Source: Acheta domesticus
Taxonomy: Eukaryota; Arthropoda; Insecta; Orthoptera; Gryllidae
Length of the DNA stretch: 64,000 nt
Direction: 5' to 3'
Assembly: GCA_031308135.1 (NCBI GenBank)
Contig: JAHLJT010003656.1
Span: forward strand, 68,466,984-68,530,983
Notes under the pieces: generated by a model
Seen by the model: only the letters and a program-made list of their open reading frames with translations
The model's database searches: none
What the model was told of the DNA's origin: nothing
Shown: one piece after another, positions 33,243 to 44,954 of the stretch
Position numbering within the stretch: the first letter of the stretch is position 1
How the letters are laid out: each line of letters opens with the position of its first letter
Position numbers and translations under genes: made by a program

Positions 33243-33495
33243 TACTGCGATTTTTGTAGGAAGAGCTCTCAAGATAACTGAAATCCTATCTTCGCGATGG
33301 AATATGTCACGGCATTTTGTATCATTCACAGTCGTTCCGCTAGATTTCGCACGATCGCCACCGTATAAAGCAGTGCTTTCGATCATGCGCCTTCTACCGG
33401 CAAGACCGAGAAAAGACGCGAAATGCCGTGACATATTCCATCGTGAAGATGGGATTTGAGTTATCTTCAGAGCTCTTCCTACAAAAATCGCAGTA
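33243..33495 (+). mobile_element. Mariner-type MITE 'M1', copy 1
   Basis: 253 bp with ~85-bp inverted ends beginning TACTGCGATTTTTGTAGG, TA on both flanks. Other copies are at 48125-48377 and 59773-60024. The whole element is a near palindrome able to form one long hairpin. Confidence 0.9.
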
Positions 33496-33499
33496 TACA

Positions 33500-34187
33500 T
33501 CATATTTCTTTCCAAGGGAATTACATCTATGAAATTTTAATGGATAATGAAGAAGAAACTGTCATAAGAATTGCAATATGTTCGATTGAAGAAATTTGGG
33601 TAGAGAAGTGTGCGAAGATCACCCAAACGAAGTGGAATGTCAGATCATCAAAACCTTCAGGAAAATGATTTGTTTGTTCGTAAGTTAATAGAAATACATC
33701 TTATGTTCTAATTTTATTATAGAGAGAGTAAAATTTGTCCTTTCACTTTCTGAAATGTATATGCCATCATAGTACTACATACAGAAAAGTACCGTAGTAG
33801 GGGCGAAAAATAGAAGACTTTCTAAAAATTCTGGCTGTCCAGCGACATTGTCTGTAAAAATTAAACGTAACACTGCAGACACAAGAAGAAAAGATGCCTT
33901 TATTAAGATATTTTCAGTTTGTATATTTGTATTGATTTTAAATTTGTTTACAGACGTCTTGATACAGCTTCAAAACAAAAATTTGCCATATATAGTGTTA
34001 GTGAGAAAGTGAACATTAATTTCGAGTTATAATTGTTGTTCTAAAACTGATGTCCGCGATTCTCCAAGGAACTATAAAAGGATCAATCCATTAAAAATTC
34101 GGGCTATTTGTACTGTCATTATTTGCATCGTCCCCTAGAGGAATTCAATTTAGTTTTCCTGAAGCTTGGTTTGGTAGTTTATGCTAG
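33500..34187. other. AT-rich DNA, nothing assigned
   Basis: A short frame at 33540-33668 (NEEETVIRIAICSIEEIWVE) is not recognised. No element ends seen. Confidence 0.3.
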
Positions 34188-34410
34188 GGTTTTTATTTCA
34201 TGGCGGGTGAGGGCCTGTCTTCACGGTGGAACATATCACGGCATTTCTCGTCTTTCTCTGTCGTGCCGCTAGATGTCGCGCGATCGCGACCATATCGAGC
34301 AGTGCTTGTGACCATGCGACATCTGGCGGCACGACCGAGAAAGATGCGAAATTCCCTGAGATATTTCATCATGAAGACAGGCCCTTTCTCTCCAAGAAAT
34401 AAAAACACAA
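34188..34410. mobile_element. MITE 'M2', relative of M1 with different ends
   Basis: An imperfect palindrome. The core (gccgctagatgtcgcgcgat .. gaccgagaaagatgcgaaat) is clearly related to the M1 core, but the arms read tttatttcatgg..gggcctgtcttcac instead of the M1 TACTGCG ends. Borders are approximate. Confidence 0.6.
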
Positions 34411-34531
34411 GCAGAGGCACACAGTATTCTCGGAATCAAACCGCGTGTGTGAACAGGTTTAGGACCACTGTATTCGTAGAAAAGTCTCCCACGTTGTGAC
34501 GCGCAATCAGGCGTTTCAGATTGCAAACATC

Positions 34532-34683
34532 CAGAGGGGTATCTAGGTATTCATGCGCCCCTGTCAGGATACTTAAAATTACAATTGCTGTTACTTCTTT
34601 CAACGGGTATACTTGAAATAGCGCCCCTTGTGAGTGGCGCCCATGGCACATGCCATGTCTACCACACCGTAGATACGCCTCTG
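34532..34683. mobile_element. 152-bp hAT MITE with exact 8-bp duplication
   Basis: Inverted ends CAGAGG(G/C)GTATCTA; CAAACATC duplicated at 34524-34531 and 34684-34691. It includes gcgcccctgtcagg and a catggcacatgccatg palindrome. Confidence 0.9.
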
Positions 34684-34691
34684 CAAACATC

Positions 34692-35212
34692 CAGCGTATC
34701 AACTAACACTTGGAGCTAAACAACTGATCATTGACTGATCATCGACTGATCATTTATATAACCCCGAACACCATTCCTGATTTTTTTAGTCCAGTGCAAG
34801 AAAATTGAGTGTATAAAAATGTATATTTTTTGTCTAGCAAACTAAACATTTATTTATTTTTTTATTTTTATTTATTTATTTATTTACGTCAAAAACAGTT
34901 AAAAACTGCGTATGACGAGCTATGGGGAGAAGTGAATTTTGTGCACGTTTTCATAATTCTGTGGTGTCTATCCTAAACCATATTCTAGTCGAATTTTGAA
35001 TACAGAAAAGAGAGTTTTTTTTCGAGTTTTGTTGACAAAATATTCGCTCCTATATAATAAAATATATTTTCAAAGGTAAATTAGCTATAAATTCCTGCCC
35101 TGAACCCTCATGTTCTTCATGAAAGAATAATACTTTTTGCCGCGATAATATGAAAAACGATAATTTGAATAACTATATTTCCCACTGAAATTCAGAAGAC
35201 GTGCACAAATAA
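34692..35212. repeat. AT-rich spacer with actgatcat and (TTTA)n repeats
   Basis: Three actgatcat copies at 34722-34753 and a TTTA/TTTTTA tract at 34849-34886. No gene. Confidence 0.5.
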
Positions 35213-35300
35213 TGAAGTTACATTTATGTCCAGAAGCAAAACAAGGGACCATCTCAGCATTTGCTCAAGGATCAGGGAAACTGGACGAAAAACCTGATCG
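35212..35300 (+). repeat. 85-bp dispersed repeat, copy 2
   Basis: Aligns with 8781-8866 from aatgaagttacat to aaacctgat. It sits beyond the 3' end of the minus-strand LINE. Confidence 0.6.
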
Positions 35301-35816
35301 AGATGGGGGCCATCAACCCAGAAACTGTGGTACAATACTTGTTACAGGTTCTTTAGAATTATACAGTCCAAATGATAAATAATTACATTAACTATCATTG
35401 TTAAAATTAATTCTACTTTCCTTTTTGATGCTCGGTATAGTCTCGAATTGTATAGAACATGGGCGTAGCCAGGTTTTTCATTAGGGGGGGGCAAACAACA
35501 TTAATACGAAAATATATCAATTATATATCAATACGATATATAATTTATGTAATTCGATATATAATATTAAAAATATATCAATTCGATATCGATATAGATG
35601 TACACTCGTACATCTATTGATGTAACATCGACTTGCCATAGATGTATACTTCGTATTGAGTTGCCTTAGGAATATCATTTAAGGACAATATTAATAAACT
35701 ATGAAGACATTTTTAAAAAAAAATTATATATTCAATTACACTAGTTTATTAATGATATAAAGAAAATACACATTATAAAATATATTGGAAGACTATATAA
35801 AACAACTAACGAACTG

Positions 35817-38500
35817 TCAAACTAAAACAAGTTTGCGTGGATTTTTTGCAAATCTCTCAAATATTTCTTTGAGATATTTCTCTTCTTTTCCTATTACGAA
35901 TTCCCTATGTACACTCATTAAACATAAACCGTTTAGTCGATTTTCTGTCATTGTTGATCTTAACCAAGACTTTACTCTGCGTAAAGTACTGAATGATCGC
36001 TCTACAGTACACGTGGTGCACGGTAGAGCAAGAGAAATGAGTAGCGCTTTTTTTGTTTCGGGATAAAAAATGTCGGCCTCTTTAACTAAATCTGCCATTT
36101 TAATATCTTGTAATTGTTCTTCACTCAAATTTCTTTTGCTCCACGTGGAATACCATAATTCAGTTTCGGAATTCAATCGTTGTAAATTGTAGAATAATTC
36201 AAATTCTTTAGATTTTTTTTCGAAATCATCAATTGTCATCTTCATCATATTTTGAGGATGAAGAATCAACAATGAAAACGCAGCTGAATGATCTTCTGAA
36301 AAACGACGTTCCAAAGATGATACGAGAGAATCTAAATAAGGAATTATTAAAGATCTTCTCCAGTATTCTTCTTTATTGGATGCTGGAGGATTTGAACGAT
36401 GCTTTTGTTTATCGACAATTCTAGGTAGTAATAGTTCCAGTCCACATTTTTCGGCTATGCTCTTTGCATTTTCCATGAGTACTCTTGTAATCTGCTCAGG
36501 ATCATTACGATAACTTTTTATTACTCCAAGAATTCTTCGGATATGCCTCTGAACATTGCAACAAGTCCAAAGCTTTGGACTGCAGAGCATTCACCACCGG
36601 TTCCAATATCGCAGAATATTTTGCAATTAAAGCCACAGCAACAACAAACTTACCTGTAGTTGTAGTTGCATGAAGTTGGAATGCCGTTTCCTAGTTTGAT
36701 TGTTTCCTATGAGTGATAATTTTTGCAGAGCTGATATTATATCAGTAAAATGATTGTTAAAACAGAAATACTTTTGTACTTTTGAGACCAACGAGTTTCG
36801 CAAAACATAGGAATATTCGGGATATAGTTTCGTCTTAATACAGACTCTCGAAAAATGCAATAATGTCTTTGACTGTAGAGATAGTATTTCGTATTTCTGG
36901 TACATTATTCAAGTCATTAACTACAAGATTTAATTTGTGCGATGCACAATGAAAAAACTTAGCTTGTTTATACTTTTTTTGTAATATGCTTTGTACTCCG
37001 TTTTCATTGCCAGCCATAGCTGCACATCCATCATAACCTTGACCTACACATTTTTCCGGATCAAGTCCTTCCTTTTCCAAAAATGTGTCTATTGCTGTTG
37101 CAATTGTATGAGCATCGAGAGCTTTAAGTTCAACGAAGCCAACAAATTCTTCCCGAATTTTCATCTGTTTTTCATCAAAAAATCTTAAACCAATTGACAA
37201 TTGCTCTTTCCCCGATATATCAGCTGTCTCATCCGCTAGTACACTAAATGCGTATGCTTTTTTTGCGTCTTCTATTATATCATCTTTAATGACAGCCCCG
37301 CACAAACTAATAATTTCATTTTGTATTTGAGGAGACATATATGTTGCATTTTCTTTAGCGTTAGATTCATCAAAATGTTGCTTCAAGTATTTATCACCAG
37401 CTTCAATTCGAAATTTAATTAAATCCTGAAACACACCTCCAGTTTGAACTTTTCCTCTTAAAGGCAGATCATGGGTCCCACAAAATAAAATTGTGGAGAT
37501 TATCGATTTTAAAATCTTACTATTTTCTTCTATAATTTTTTGTGGCCGTGTAATAGTTGCACATCAACTGGAGCATTAGCAGTAAAATCTCTGGCCGCAG
37601 TAACTGCAGTTTTGTGCCAATGATTAGAAGAATGTTTTTTACAATCTTCATGTAAATTTTTATAGCGTGTAAAAGGCTTTATCATAAATGATCCAAGAAT
37701 ACCTTTAACTGAACCAATGGGTGGAGGAAAGAGGACACAAATTTACAAAGACCGCCTTTGAGTGCTTTCGAATATACAAGCCAGGGTGAATATGTTTGTA
37801 TCCAAGCATGCTTAAATTTCTTTCGGAGGGTTTTACATCTTTACTAAAATCATAACTCATGGGTGGAATCCAACAAGATTTTAGAAGTGTAATTTTTTCT
37901 TCTGGTGTCATTTGAGAAGAACGTCCAATCCATAAACCCAAATCATTTTCGAGAGGATCATCCATGTGAGGTTCCATTGATTCATTAGGCAGATAAGTGG
38001 ATGAAGGTCCTGGTTGAGGTTCTGTACAATTAAGTGTTGATGTACATATAGCTTTATTTTCGTCACTTTCATTTTCGGTTTCATTTTTATCCTCTGGTTT
38101 TCTTTTTTGATTTCCTATAAATATATAAAATATTCGACATTAGAATTTGTACAGAAAGATCAAATAGCAATTTTTAAATGTCCTTAATAATTACAACAAA
38201 AATATAACTAGTATAGGCAGAATCCAACAAGATTTCAGAAACATACTTTTCTCTTTTGGTGTCATGTGAAAAGATCGTCCAATCTGTAGACCTAATCATT
38301 TTGGAGAGGATCATCAATGTGAGGTTCAAGTGATTCATCATTACTTAGATAAGAGGATGAAGGTCCTGGTTGAGGTTCTGTACGATTAAGTGTTGATACA
38401 AATTTTGCTTTCTTTTCGTCACTTTCATTTTTGGATTCATTTCTTTCCTCTAGTTTTCTTTTTTGATTACCTATAAATATATAAAATATTCTACATTAAA
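35817..38500 (-). pseudogene. hAT transposase (ZMYM1/52K-repressor-like), decayed
   Basis: Minus-strand pieces in order: an N-terminal exon (present twice, 38500-38221 and 38150-37860); a zinc-finger-side piece DLGLWIGRSSQMTPEEKITL, GLYIRKHSKAVFVNLCPL; the catalytic core 37434-36835 (FSVLADETADISGKEQLSIG, VGQGYDGCAAMAG, KFFHCASHKLNLVVNDL); and the C-terminal dimerisation region 36590-35817 (CTTCTVERSFSTLRRVKSWL, RLNGLCLMSVHR). Core residues are largely intact, but stops near 37560-37440 and between the last two blocks break the gene. Any introns cannot be separated from damage by eye. Confidence 0.8.
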
Positions 38501-38505
38501 AATGT
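37860..38505 (-). repeat. Tandem duplication of the transposase N-terminal exon
   Basis: 37867-38160 and 38221-38515 are ~85-90% alike, including gaaggtcctggttgaggttc, the acidic S/E-rich coding part, the K-R-K stretch and the upstream acceptor (tataaatatataaaatattc on plus). Period about 355 bp. Confidence 0.75.
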
Positions 38506-39941
38506 CTACAGGAAAACAGATTTTTATGCTCTTAATAAACTGCTATTCTAGATTTAGAAATACTTAAAATTACTTATACTTTGTGTTTAGATATCACAAT
38601 ACTTACTGATCAAAAATTTTCTTATGTCCATAACAAACTTTTATCTATATTAAGAAGAATATAGCAGAATGTTCAAGCGTAACTCCAACACTAAAAAAGT
38701 AAACCCTAGACGGGAACTTCTAAAACAGAATATTCCAGAGAAATTAAAATTACGAAAATAATATTATTATATTAATATAATACAATTATATTAGTATATT
38801 CTTTCAAATATTTTTACAAAAATTACGCTTTTATAAAAATATGAATGTATTATATGACATAATGTTTCATTTTCTCAGATTAAAACAAGGTTTTGCTGTA
38901 ACTTAATGTATAAATATAATGTGCACAATGATTAACTGGTTTTTGTAACAAAAAAATTGATTTAGATTGATTTTAGATTTATTTCTAAATATTGATTTAG
39001 GTAATTATAACAAATTAATCACATTTTTTTTCGAAAGAATTTTTTCTACGAAACAACAAAAAAGTTATTAGCAGTTTTCTTTTTATGAATTATTTATTTG
39101 TCTAAATTTAGGAAATTTAATTCAAAAGAAATAAAAAATATTAACAGGTATTTGGTCCAATTAAAATTACAATAATGTCCTCAATCCATACACATAGCAA
39201 TTCATACCATTTCATAAGCTCATTCTATTTTATGAAATGTGCAACAGAAAATTGAAGACAGATTTTGCATTTGTTTCATAATCGTCGTTCTTCATGAATC
39301 ATGCTTATCTAAGAGTTGTTTTTGGTAGTCATGGAAAAATCATTGATTATTATAAATATTATTTTTTTCTGTCTCGTAAAAGAAAATTATTTTCTGAAAT
39401 ACTATAACGTTTATTCTAGAAGGATAGTTCATAATGTAATGTTTTACTCACCGTGGAGCGTATGTAATATTTCAAAAAGCACTTTATATGTACTGCTGTT
39501 GACTCTCAATTAAACACAATAATTAAACAATCCGTATTTTCATACGTAAGGTATATCAATTTATGTCACGTTCACTTGTTTCAGACGATCGGGACTAAAC
39601 TAAGAAACTAACACAATTATTGCAATAGGACGGTGATCGGTGTTGATTTAATCTTATCTCAAAATCTGTAGAATTCAAAAACATTGTACATTTGAGCGAG
39701 TGTGATTCATGCTGGGCTGAATGGCTGATAAAATTGAATACGAAAACTCCAACGCTTCATTTTTACCTAATAACTTAAAAATAAATTAAGATTAATTAAA
39801 ATGATTACATTTTTAGTTAGATATTTTTTCTTTACTGTATATATATTAAAATTCTATCATATAACATATTTTACTTAAGTAAACCAAATCTTTTTCTTCA
39901 TATATAAATATAATAAAATCATACAATTTTTGATTGATGTT

Positions 39942-41534
39942 TTATACAAATTTTATAAATTTCTGAAGTTTTAGGGGGGGGCAACTGCCCCCCCTGCCCC
40001 CCCTGGCTACGCCCATGGTATAGAAACAGTTATGCAGCAGAAAAGATTTTACTTGGAACTTAAACTTTTCTATTGAATTTAATCGTTTAATGTCTTCTGG
40101 CAAAGTGTTGTAGAGTAATGTACATGAATTGTATGTGAATTTTTTGTAGTGAGGTGTTGATACTGCCACCTGGTGAATATGATTACTACGTCGTGTGTTA
40201 TACTCATAGACATCGGCGTTTACTGAAAATATATTCCCGTCCTTAAGTAAGTCATTTTTGACAAAAACTACTGATTCGTAAATCAGGAGACAAGGTAATG
40301 GTAAAATTCCTAGATTAATAAAGAGTGACTTACAAGAATCACGTGGGTTGGATTTGCTTATTATTCGTACAATTCTTTTCTGTAATCTGAAAGTCTGTGA
40401 ACTATAAGATGTGTTTCCCCAAAATATTATGCCATATCTGAGGCGGGAAGTGAACATTGGCAAAATATACACAACGAGCTGTATGAAGGCTGACGGAATT
40501 TGAAAGAATTCTGAACGCGTAGCATAATGAGTGTTCAATTCATTTAAGTGGGCATTCCATTTGAGGTTTGACTGAATTGATAGACCTAAAATTTTGTTAC
40601 ATTAACATCAGTCAATGGCACACCGTTCATTTTCAATGGAGTACAGAATTTTTTTATTTGATATGGAAAACTGCATTGAAACTGTTTTATTTTCATTTAC
40701 TTTTAATTTGTTATTACGGAACCAATTTGAAGCGTCTGATATTGTACTATTTACAGTTTCTTTGTTGCAAAGAATATTTGTATCATCCGCAAAGAGAACT
40801 GTTCTTCCGTTTCGAATCGCTAAGGGCATTTCATTTACGTATAATAGGAAGAGAATAGGGCCTAAAATCGATCCTTGCGGGACTCCACGTACAATTGGCA
40901 AAGAACCGGAAAGGTGTGTACATAAGGTTCCATGATTCCAGTAAGGTATTTCTACTCTCTGAGATCGTTGTTTAAGGTACGAACATAGCCAATCTAGAGC
41001 AATACCACGGATTCCATACGAAGGTAATTTTGAAAGTAAAATGTTATGATCAATGACGTCAAAAGCTTTTGAAAGATCTAAAAATATTCCAATAGTTGCT
41101 TCGTTTTGATCCAATGATGAGGCAACATCCTTAAGAAAAGAAAAAATGGCTGTTTCCGTAGATTTTGATTTCCTGAATCCATGTTGGCAATTTGAAAACG
41201 CGTCGTGTTTATTGAGAAAGGTTTCCATTCGCACATAGAAAAGTCTCTCTAATATTTTTGAAAAAACTGACAAAAGAGAAATTGGCCGATAATTTTGAAT
41301 TTCATTTTTGTTGCCTTTTTTGAAGAGCGGCTTAATCTTAGCTGTTTTAAAAATATCTGGAAAAATTCCGGTGCATAAGGATGCATTAAATATGTGAGTT
41401 AACGGGTGTATAATGGCTGGCGCGCACGTCTTTAACAAACAATCCGGAAATTCATCTAAACCGGCCGAATATTTATTTTTTAATTTACCGATTATTTTGA
41501 GAATTTCATAGGAAGAGGTTTCGGAAACGAACAT
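39942..41534 (-). pseudogene. CR1-group LINE, reverse transcriptase
   Basis: 41534-40608: KYSAGLDEFPDCLLK, NYRPISLLSVFSKILERLFY, QHGFRKSKSTETA, DLSKAFDVIDHNILL, RGVPQGSILGPILFLLYVNE, VLFADDTNIL (active-site FADD). After a shift the C-terminus at 40538-40018 gives SRLRYGIIFWGNTS and LQKRIVRIISK. The codons left of 40018 belong to the hAT (GVARGGRGGSC is the hAT end). One or two shifts near 40560-40610. Confidence 0.85.
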
Positions 41535-42904
41535 AGTGTCTAGACTTTTAGGGAAACGTCAGATGTTGAATTTTGTGGCTGAAAACCCTTAGTGAGATCG
41601 ACAGCAATTCTCGAAAAGGTATTGGTTAAAGAGACTAGCCACTGTTGCCGGATCGTTCACATCTCTATCGTTATCTTTTAAAACAACATTCTCTACAAGG
41701 TTTCTAGTGCTTTGGTCGCATTTTTTACTATATCCCACATTGATTTTGTTTTGTATTTGAGTTCAAAATATCCTGATCGTGTTTCATGATTTTAGCCCTG
41801 CCTTATGACTTTTCTTAACAATGATTTGTATTTTTTAAAGTACAGGAGGAAATCTTGAGATACGTTATGATGCTTAGAAATGAAAGAAAGAACTCGTTTG
41901 TTTTTACATGATGTTCTAATCCCTTGTGTTATCCAAGAATTGTTTTTGCGTGAAATATTTAATTTTCTTTTTTGAAGAGGAAAGCAAGTGTTAAAATGAA
42001 ATGAAAGCGTTGAAAAAAAAGAATAATATTTATCGTTTGTATCAATAGTATTATAAACCGCGTCCCATGACTCCTGCAGCAAGTAATCAATGAATAATTT
42101 TATTTTTACTTTTAGAAAACCACTCTACTCATACGTGTATTATTTATTGTGTCATTGTTCGCATTTCGTATAATGGTGAGAATTTGTTGCATCGTGGTCA
42201 CTGTATCCTAAATCTTTTGTTTCAATTTCATGTCGAGTAGTGGTTTTGTTAATTATAATTTGATCGATTGCCTTCTTTGAATTTACTGTGATCCGTGTAG
42301 GTACTTTTATTGTAATATCTAAATTGAAGGAATTAATTAAGTTAAGAAACTGCTCTTTCTCGCAAGATTCGACCAGAAAATCAATGTTAAATCTCCACAT
42401 ACAACAGTGATTCAAAAGAGCGATTGATGACTTTTGATAAGTGTTATCTCTAGTTTTTCTAAGAACAAAATGTAATCTGCAGCTCTCTTTGTTGGAGGCC
42501 TGTAGATGCAAAGCAATATCATTTTTAGCACAGGAAGATGTACAACAGAAATTTCAAAAATATTTTTCAACGGCATACTCATTGAATTCCGTCAAGGAGA
42601 TAGAATCAATATTATTTTTAACGTAAATATAAGAACCTCCATATGCCGGACTTTTATGAGATTCTCTTTTTCTACAATAATAGCCTGCGAGGTAAAAGTT
42701 TGGAATTTGGAAAATGCTAAGTTCATTAGGAGATAACCAATGTTCTGTAAAGCAAAGAACATCCATTTGATTTAAATCGCTCTGTAGAGCTGCCTCGATA
42801 AACTCAGTTTTATTTGAAAGGGATTGAACATTATGGTGCAATATCTTTATTTTTTGCAAGTACCTACACGAATGTTTTTCTGCTGCATCATAAGAAGTAT
42901 ACAA
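41535..42904 (-). pseudogene. CR1-group LINE, endonuclease and linker
   Basis: 42904-42554: KIKILHHNVQSLSNKTEFIE, CFTEHWLSPNE, GGSYIYVKNN, the N-terminal APE-endonuclease blocks. 42440-42152: FNIDFLVESCEKEQFLNLIN, IDQIIIN, then GYSDHDA (the SDH catalytic block). 42082-41792: linker with NSWITQGIRTSCKNKR. Frame changes near 42550, 42150 and 41790. Confidence 0.8.
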
Positions 42905-43265
42905 TTGACGTACACAAATACAAAAAAATAATCAAATTTTCCTTTCAAAAATCCTGTTTAGCAACTGTGAAATAAATATAAATACTTAAGTTAGAAAACA
43001 TAAGTAAATATCCAAAATTTAGTATAAATCAATAAAAATGTTAAATGTTAAATTTTATACATCTATTAATTAAACAATTAATAATTAAATATTAACATTT
43101 TTAATAATACACCTTCTATGGCTACTTACAAAGTATATTCAAAAACTTGAGAATGCTGTTAAATGACTGTAATTTTACAATCTGTAATTACACTAATTTT
43201 AATGTTAAAAATTAAACACCAGCCGATTAACCAATTAAAATAATTAATTTTATTTTCAGATAGGA
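42905..43265. other. AT-rich DNA upstream of the LINE
   Basis: No coding signal; perhaps LINE 5' region or flank. Contains repeated aattaaacaattaataatta words. Confidence 0.3.
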
Positions 43266-43502
43266 TTGTGTGGTGTTATAACGATAAAGAAAATTCATAA
43301 CCACAATGCTAGAACTGAACAGCGGTTCCTACCAGCTGATGAGGCTACAAGGGGGGCATTCCTTCAATATTTTAAAATGGGAATGTGTATTGCAGAATCA
43401 CGCAAATATCACGAGACCCTTCTTGACTATATTGAAGATACTTGTGAAGACGATTATGCCAGTGGTTGTACAAATTCAACAGAAAGAACTGTGTGCTATT
43501 GA
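43266..43502 (+). pseudogene. Possible MULE-type transposase fragment
   Basis: 78 codons: HNHNARTEQRFLPADEATRG, AFLQYFKMGMCIAESRKYHE, TLLDYIEDT. The 'HNH..[F/L]LPA.EE.+..F..YF..GM...EA..YHE..L' pattern resembles an N-terminal segment of SWIM/MULE-like proteins common in animal genomes. Identification is from pattern memory only. Confidence 0.35.
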
Positions 43503-44364
43503 CATGATTATACCTAGGGCCTAGATCAAGCCAAGGTGAAGTCTCCTTGTTAGTCATTGTGTATCATATTTACATTATTGCCTTTTTGCTGTTTTTTCTT
43601 TTTGGTTATCTTCACTATGTAATGTAATTAATTCATTCCAATTGGATGAAATACATGATGAATCGATTATAGTTGCCTCTTTTTATGCACATGTGCAGAT
43701 TTTAAAAATTTCAGGCACTAAAACCATTATAAAAATGTCCTTCATAAATGTGTTAAAATTCATTTAGATGCTATCGAAAAAATTTTAAAAATGAGTTGAT
43801 GGCAAAAAACATTGAGAAATTTGAAAAACCTACAACCCTTTCTATTACAACCTATTTATCCTCCTGCAATAAATAAAATTACCTTCAATAAGATTATAAT
43901 ATACCATAATAATGTAAAAATGTTTACAAAATGTGAAGTGCAGTAGATATTTTAATAGAATTTTCAATTTTCAACCTAAGTTAATTTTAATTTAATTCTG
44001 TTCAAAACTGGAAATAATACTGAGAAAACTTTCGGTTTCTATCAATCCCTTCAGCCTCCCTTTCTTTCGCCACATTTACCCTCCCCTCTAACTTAACATT
44101 TTTTAACGGCATATTATAAATGATGAGACATGAACAGAATACAATCCTTGATTCGTCTGAGTCAATGGATAATTATAATAACAATACATGTTTATTATTT
44201 AACAAAAATCTATGATGCCCATGATGCCCTCCCAAAAATGATCGGCTGGTTCCGCTCCTGGTATAAATAGTAATAAATTGAAAAGCATTTGTGCAGTTTA
44301 AAAAGTGACAAAACAGCGCTTAAAACGATCCTACAACACTTGTAATAAGGGAACGTAAACGAAT
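43503..44364. other. AT-rich DNA, nothing assigned
   Basis: No gene, no element ends recognised. A short tract gatgcccatgatgcc near 44213 is duplicated locally. Confidence 0.3.
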
Positions 44365-44535
44365 TTTGCGCGGTTCCGCGCTCCGCACCCGCTAGCCAAT
44401 CAGGGAAGCCCGGTGCCGAATGCATGTGCAGTTTGCTTATATGCGTCCCGGCCTAGTGCGCGCGACCCACACAAAAACAGCCGTCTATCCGATACCGTCC
44501 ATCCGTACCGTACCGACCTCAGTGCGCGCGTAGCT
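44365..44535 (-). repeat. Inverted copy of the GC-rich repeats at 32925 and 31926
   Basis: 44365-44455 is the reverse complement of 32925-33020; 44455-44535 (minus) resembles 31920-31960 (cgcgcactgaggtcggtacg). The two blocks are adjacent here but 1 kb apart there. Confidence 0.5.
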
Positions 44536-44753
44536 TAAGACGGGAACATCAAAGTTTTTCTGGACGTAATAGTAAAGGCAAACGCAACTCAAAAGTGAAC
44601 TGGAAGGTGATTATTAGAGGGGAGAGACTCGAGTGAAGTTATTACCGAGAACGTTGTGAGTTTCGAACGAGAACAACGCGTGAGGACTGTGCAAAACGCG
44701 CCGGCGTGTCGCGACCAAGAGCGACGAAGAAAGAAGAAAATTTGGATATTTCG

Positions 44754-44954
44754 ATGTCGGACGAGGCGAGGAACTGGCGGCGGGAGAGTTCGGCGCGGGA
44801 CCGGCAGCAAGGCGTAAGAAGACGTGGCAGAACGGGAGACGGGAGGCAGCTTCCAGCGACTTCGCAGGCGACGGTCTCGGAGGGGGCCGTAGGCAACCCG
44901 AAACGAGCCAAGGTCGAAGGCGCCACGCAGCAGCTGCTGTCCGATGGTAGCGGC
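44754..44954 (+). CDS. Open frame start cut by the copia LTR
   Basis: From ATG 44754 the frame MSDEARNWRRESSARDRQQG, GVRRRGRTGDGRQ, NPKRAKVEGATQQLLSDGSG stays open to the exact LTR border. The sequence is CpG-rich and basic, unlike the surroundings. It might be a 5' coding exon of a host gene or a gag-like start of another element. It is not recognised. No continuation was found after the 3' LTR. Confidence 0.3.

Larger units (their letters stand above)
35458..40017 (-). mobile_element. 4.56 kb autonomous-type hAT, 8-bp duplication GTATAGAA
   Basis: The ends CATGGGCGTAGCCAGG / CCTGGCTACGCCCATG are inverted, with G-runs and C-runs just inside. GTATAGAA occurs at 35450-35457 and 40018-40025. 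The transposase gene lies on the minus strand. It is inserted in the C-terminal codons of the LINE. Confidence 0.95.
35340..42904 (-). mobile_element. CR1-group LINE (minus strand), split by a hAT
   Basis: LINE reading leftward from 42904; the coding part ends at about 35414 after crossing the hAT (35458-40017). The C-terminal frame reads SFLLHNCFYT just right of the hAT (40018-40060) and continues RDYTEHQKGK plus stop left of it. Endonuclease and RT domains are present (separate entries). The style ILHHNVQSLSNK, NYRPISLLSVFSKILERL resembles L2B/Daphne-like members of the CR1 group; clade assignment is tentative. It has several frame breaks. Confidence 0.75.

Noticed and set aside
33211..33515. 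Frames across MITE M1 (also 48044-48341 and 59536-60075)
   Set aside because: They read through palindromic MITE arms; near-identical peptides appear at all three copies because the DNA is repeated, not because a protein is conserved.
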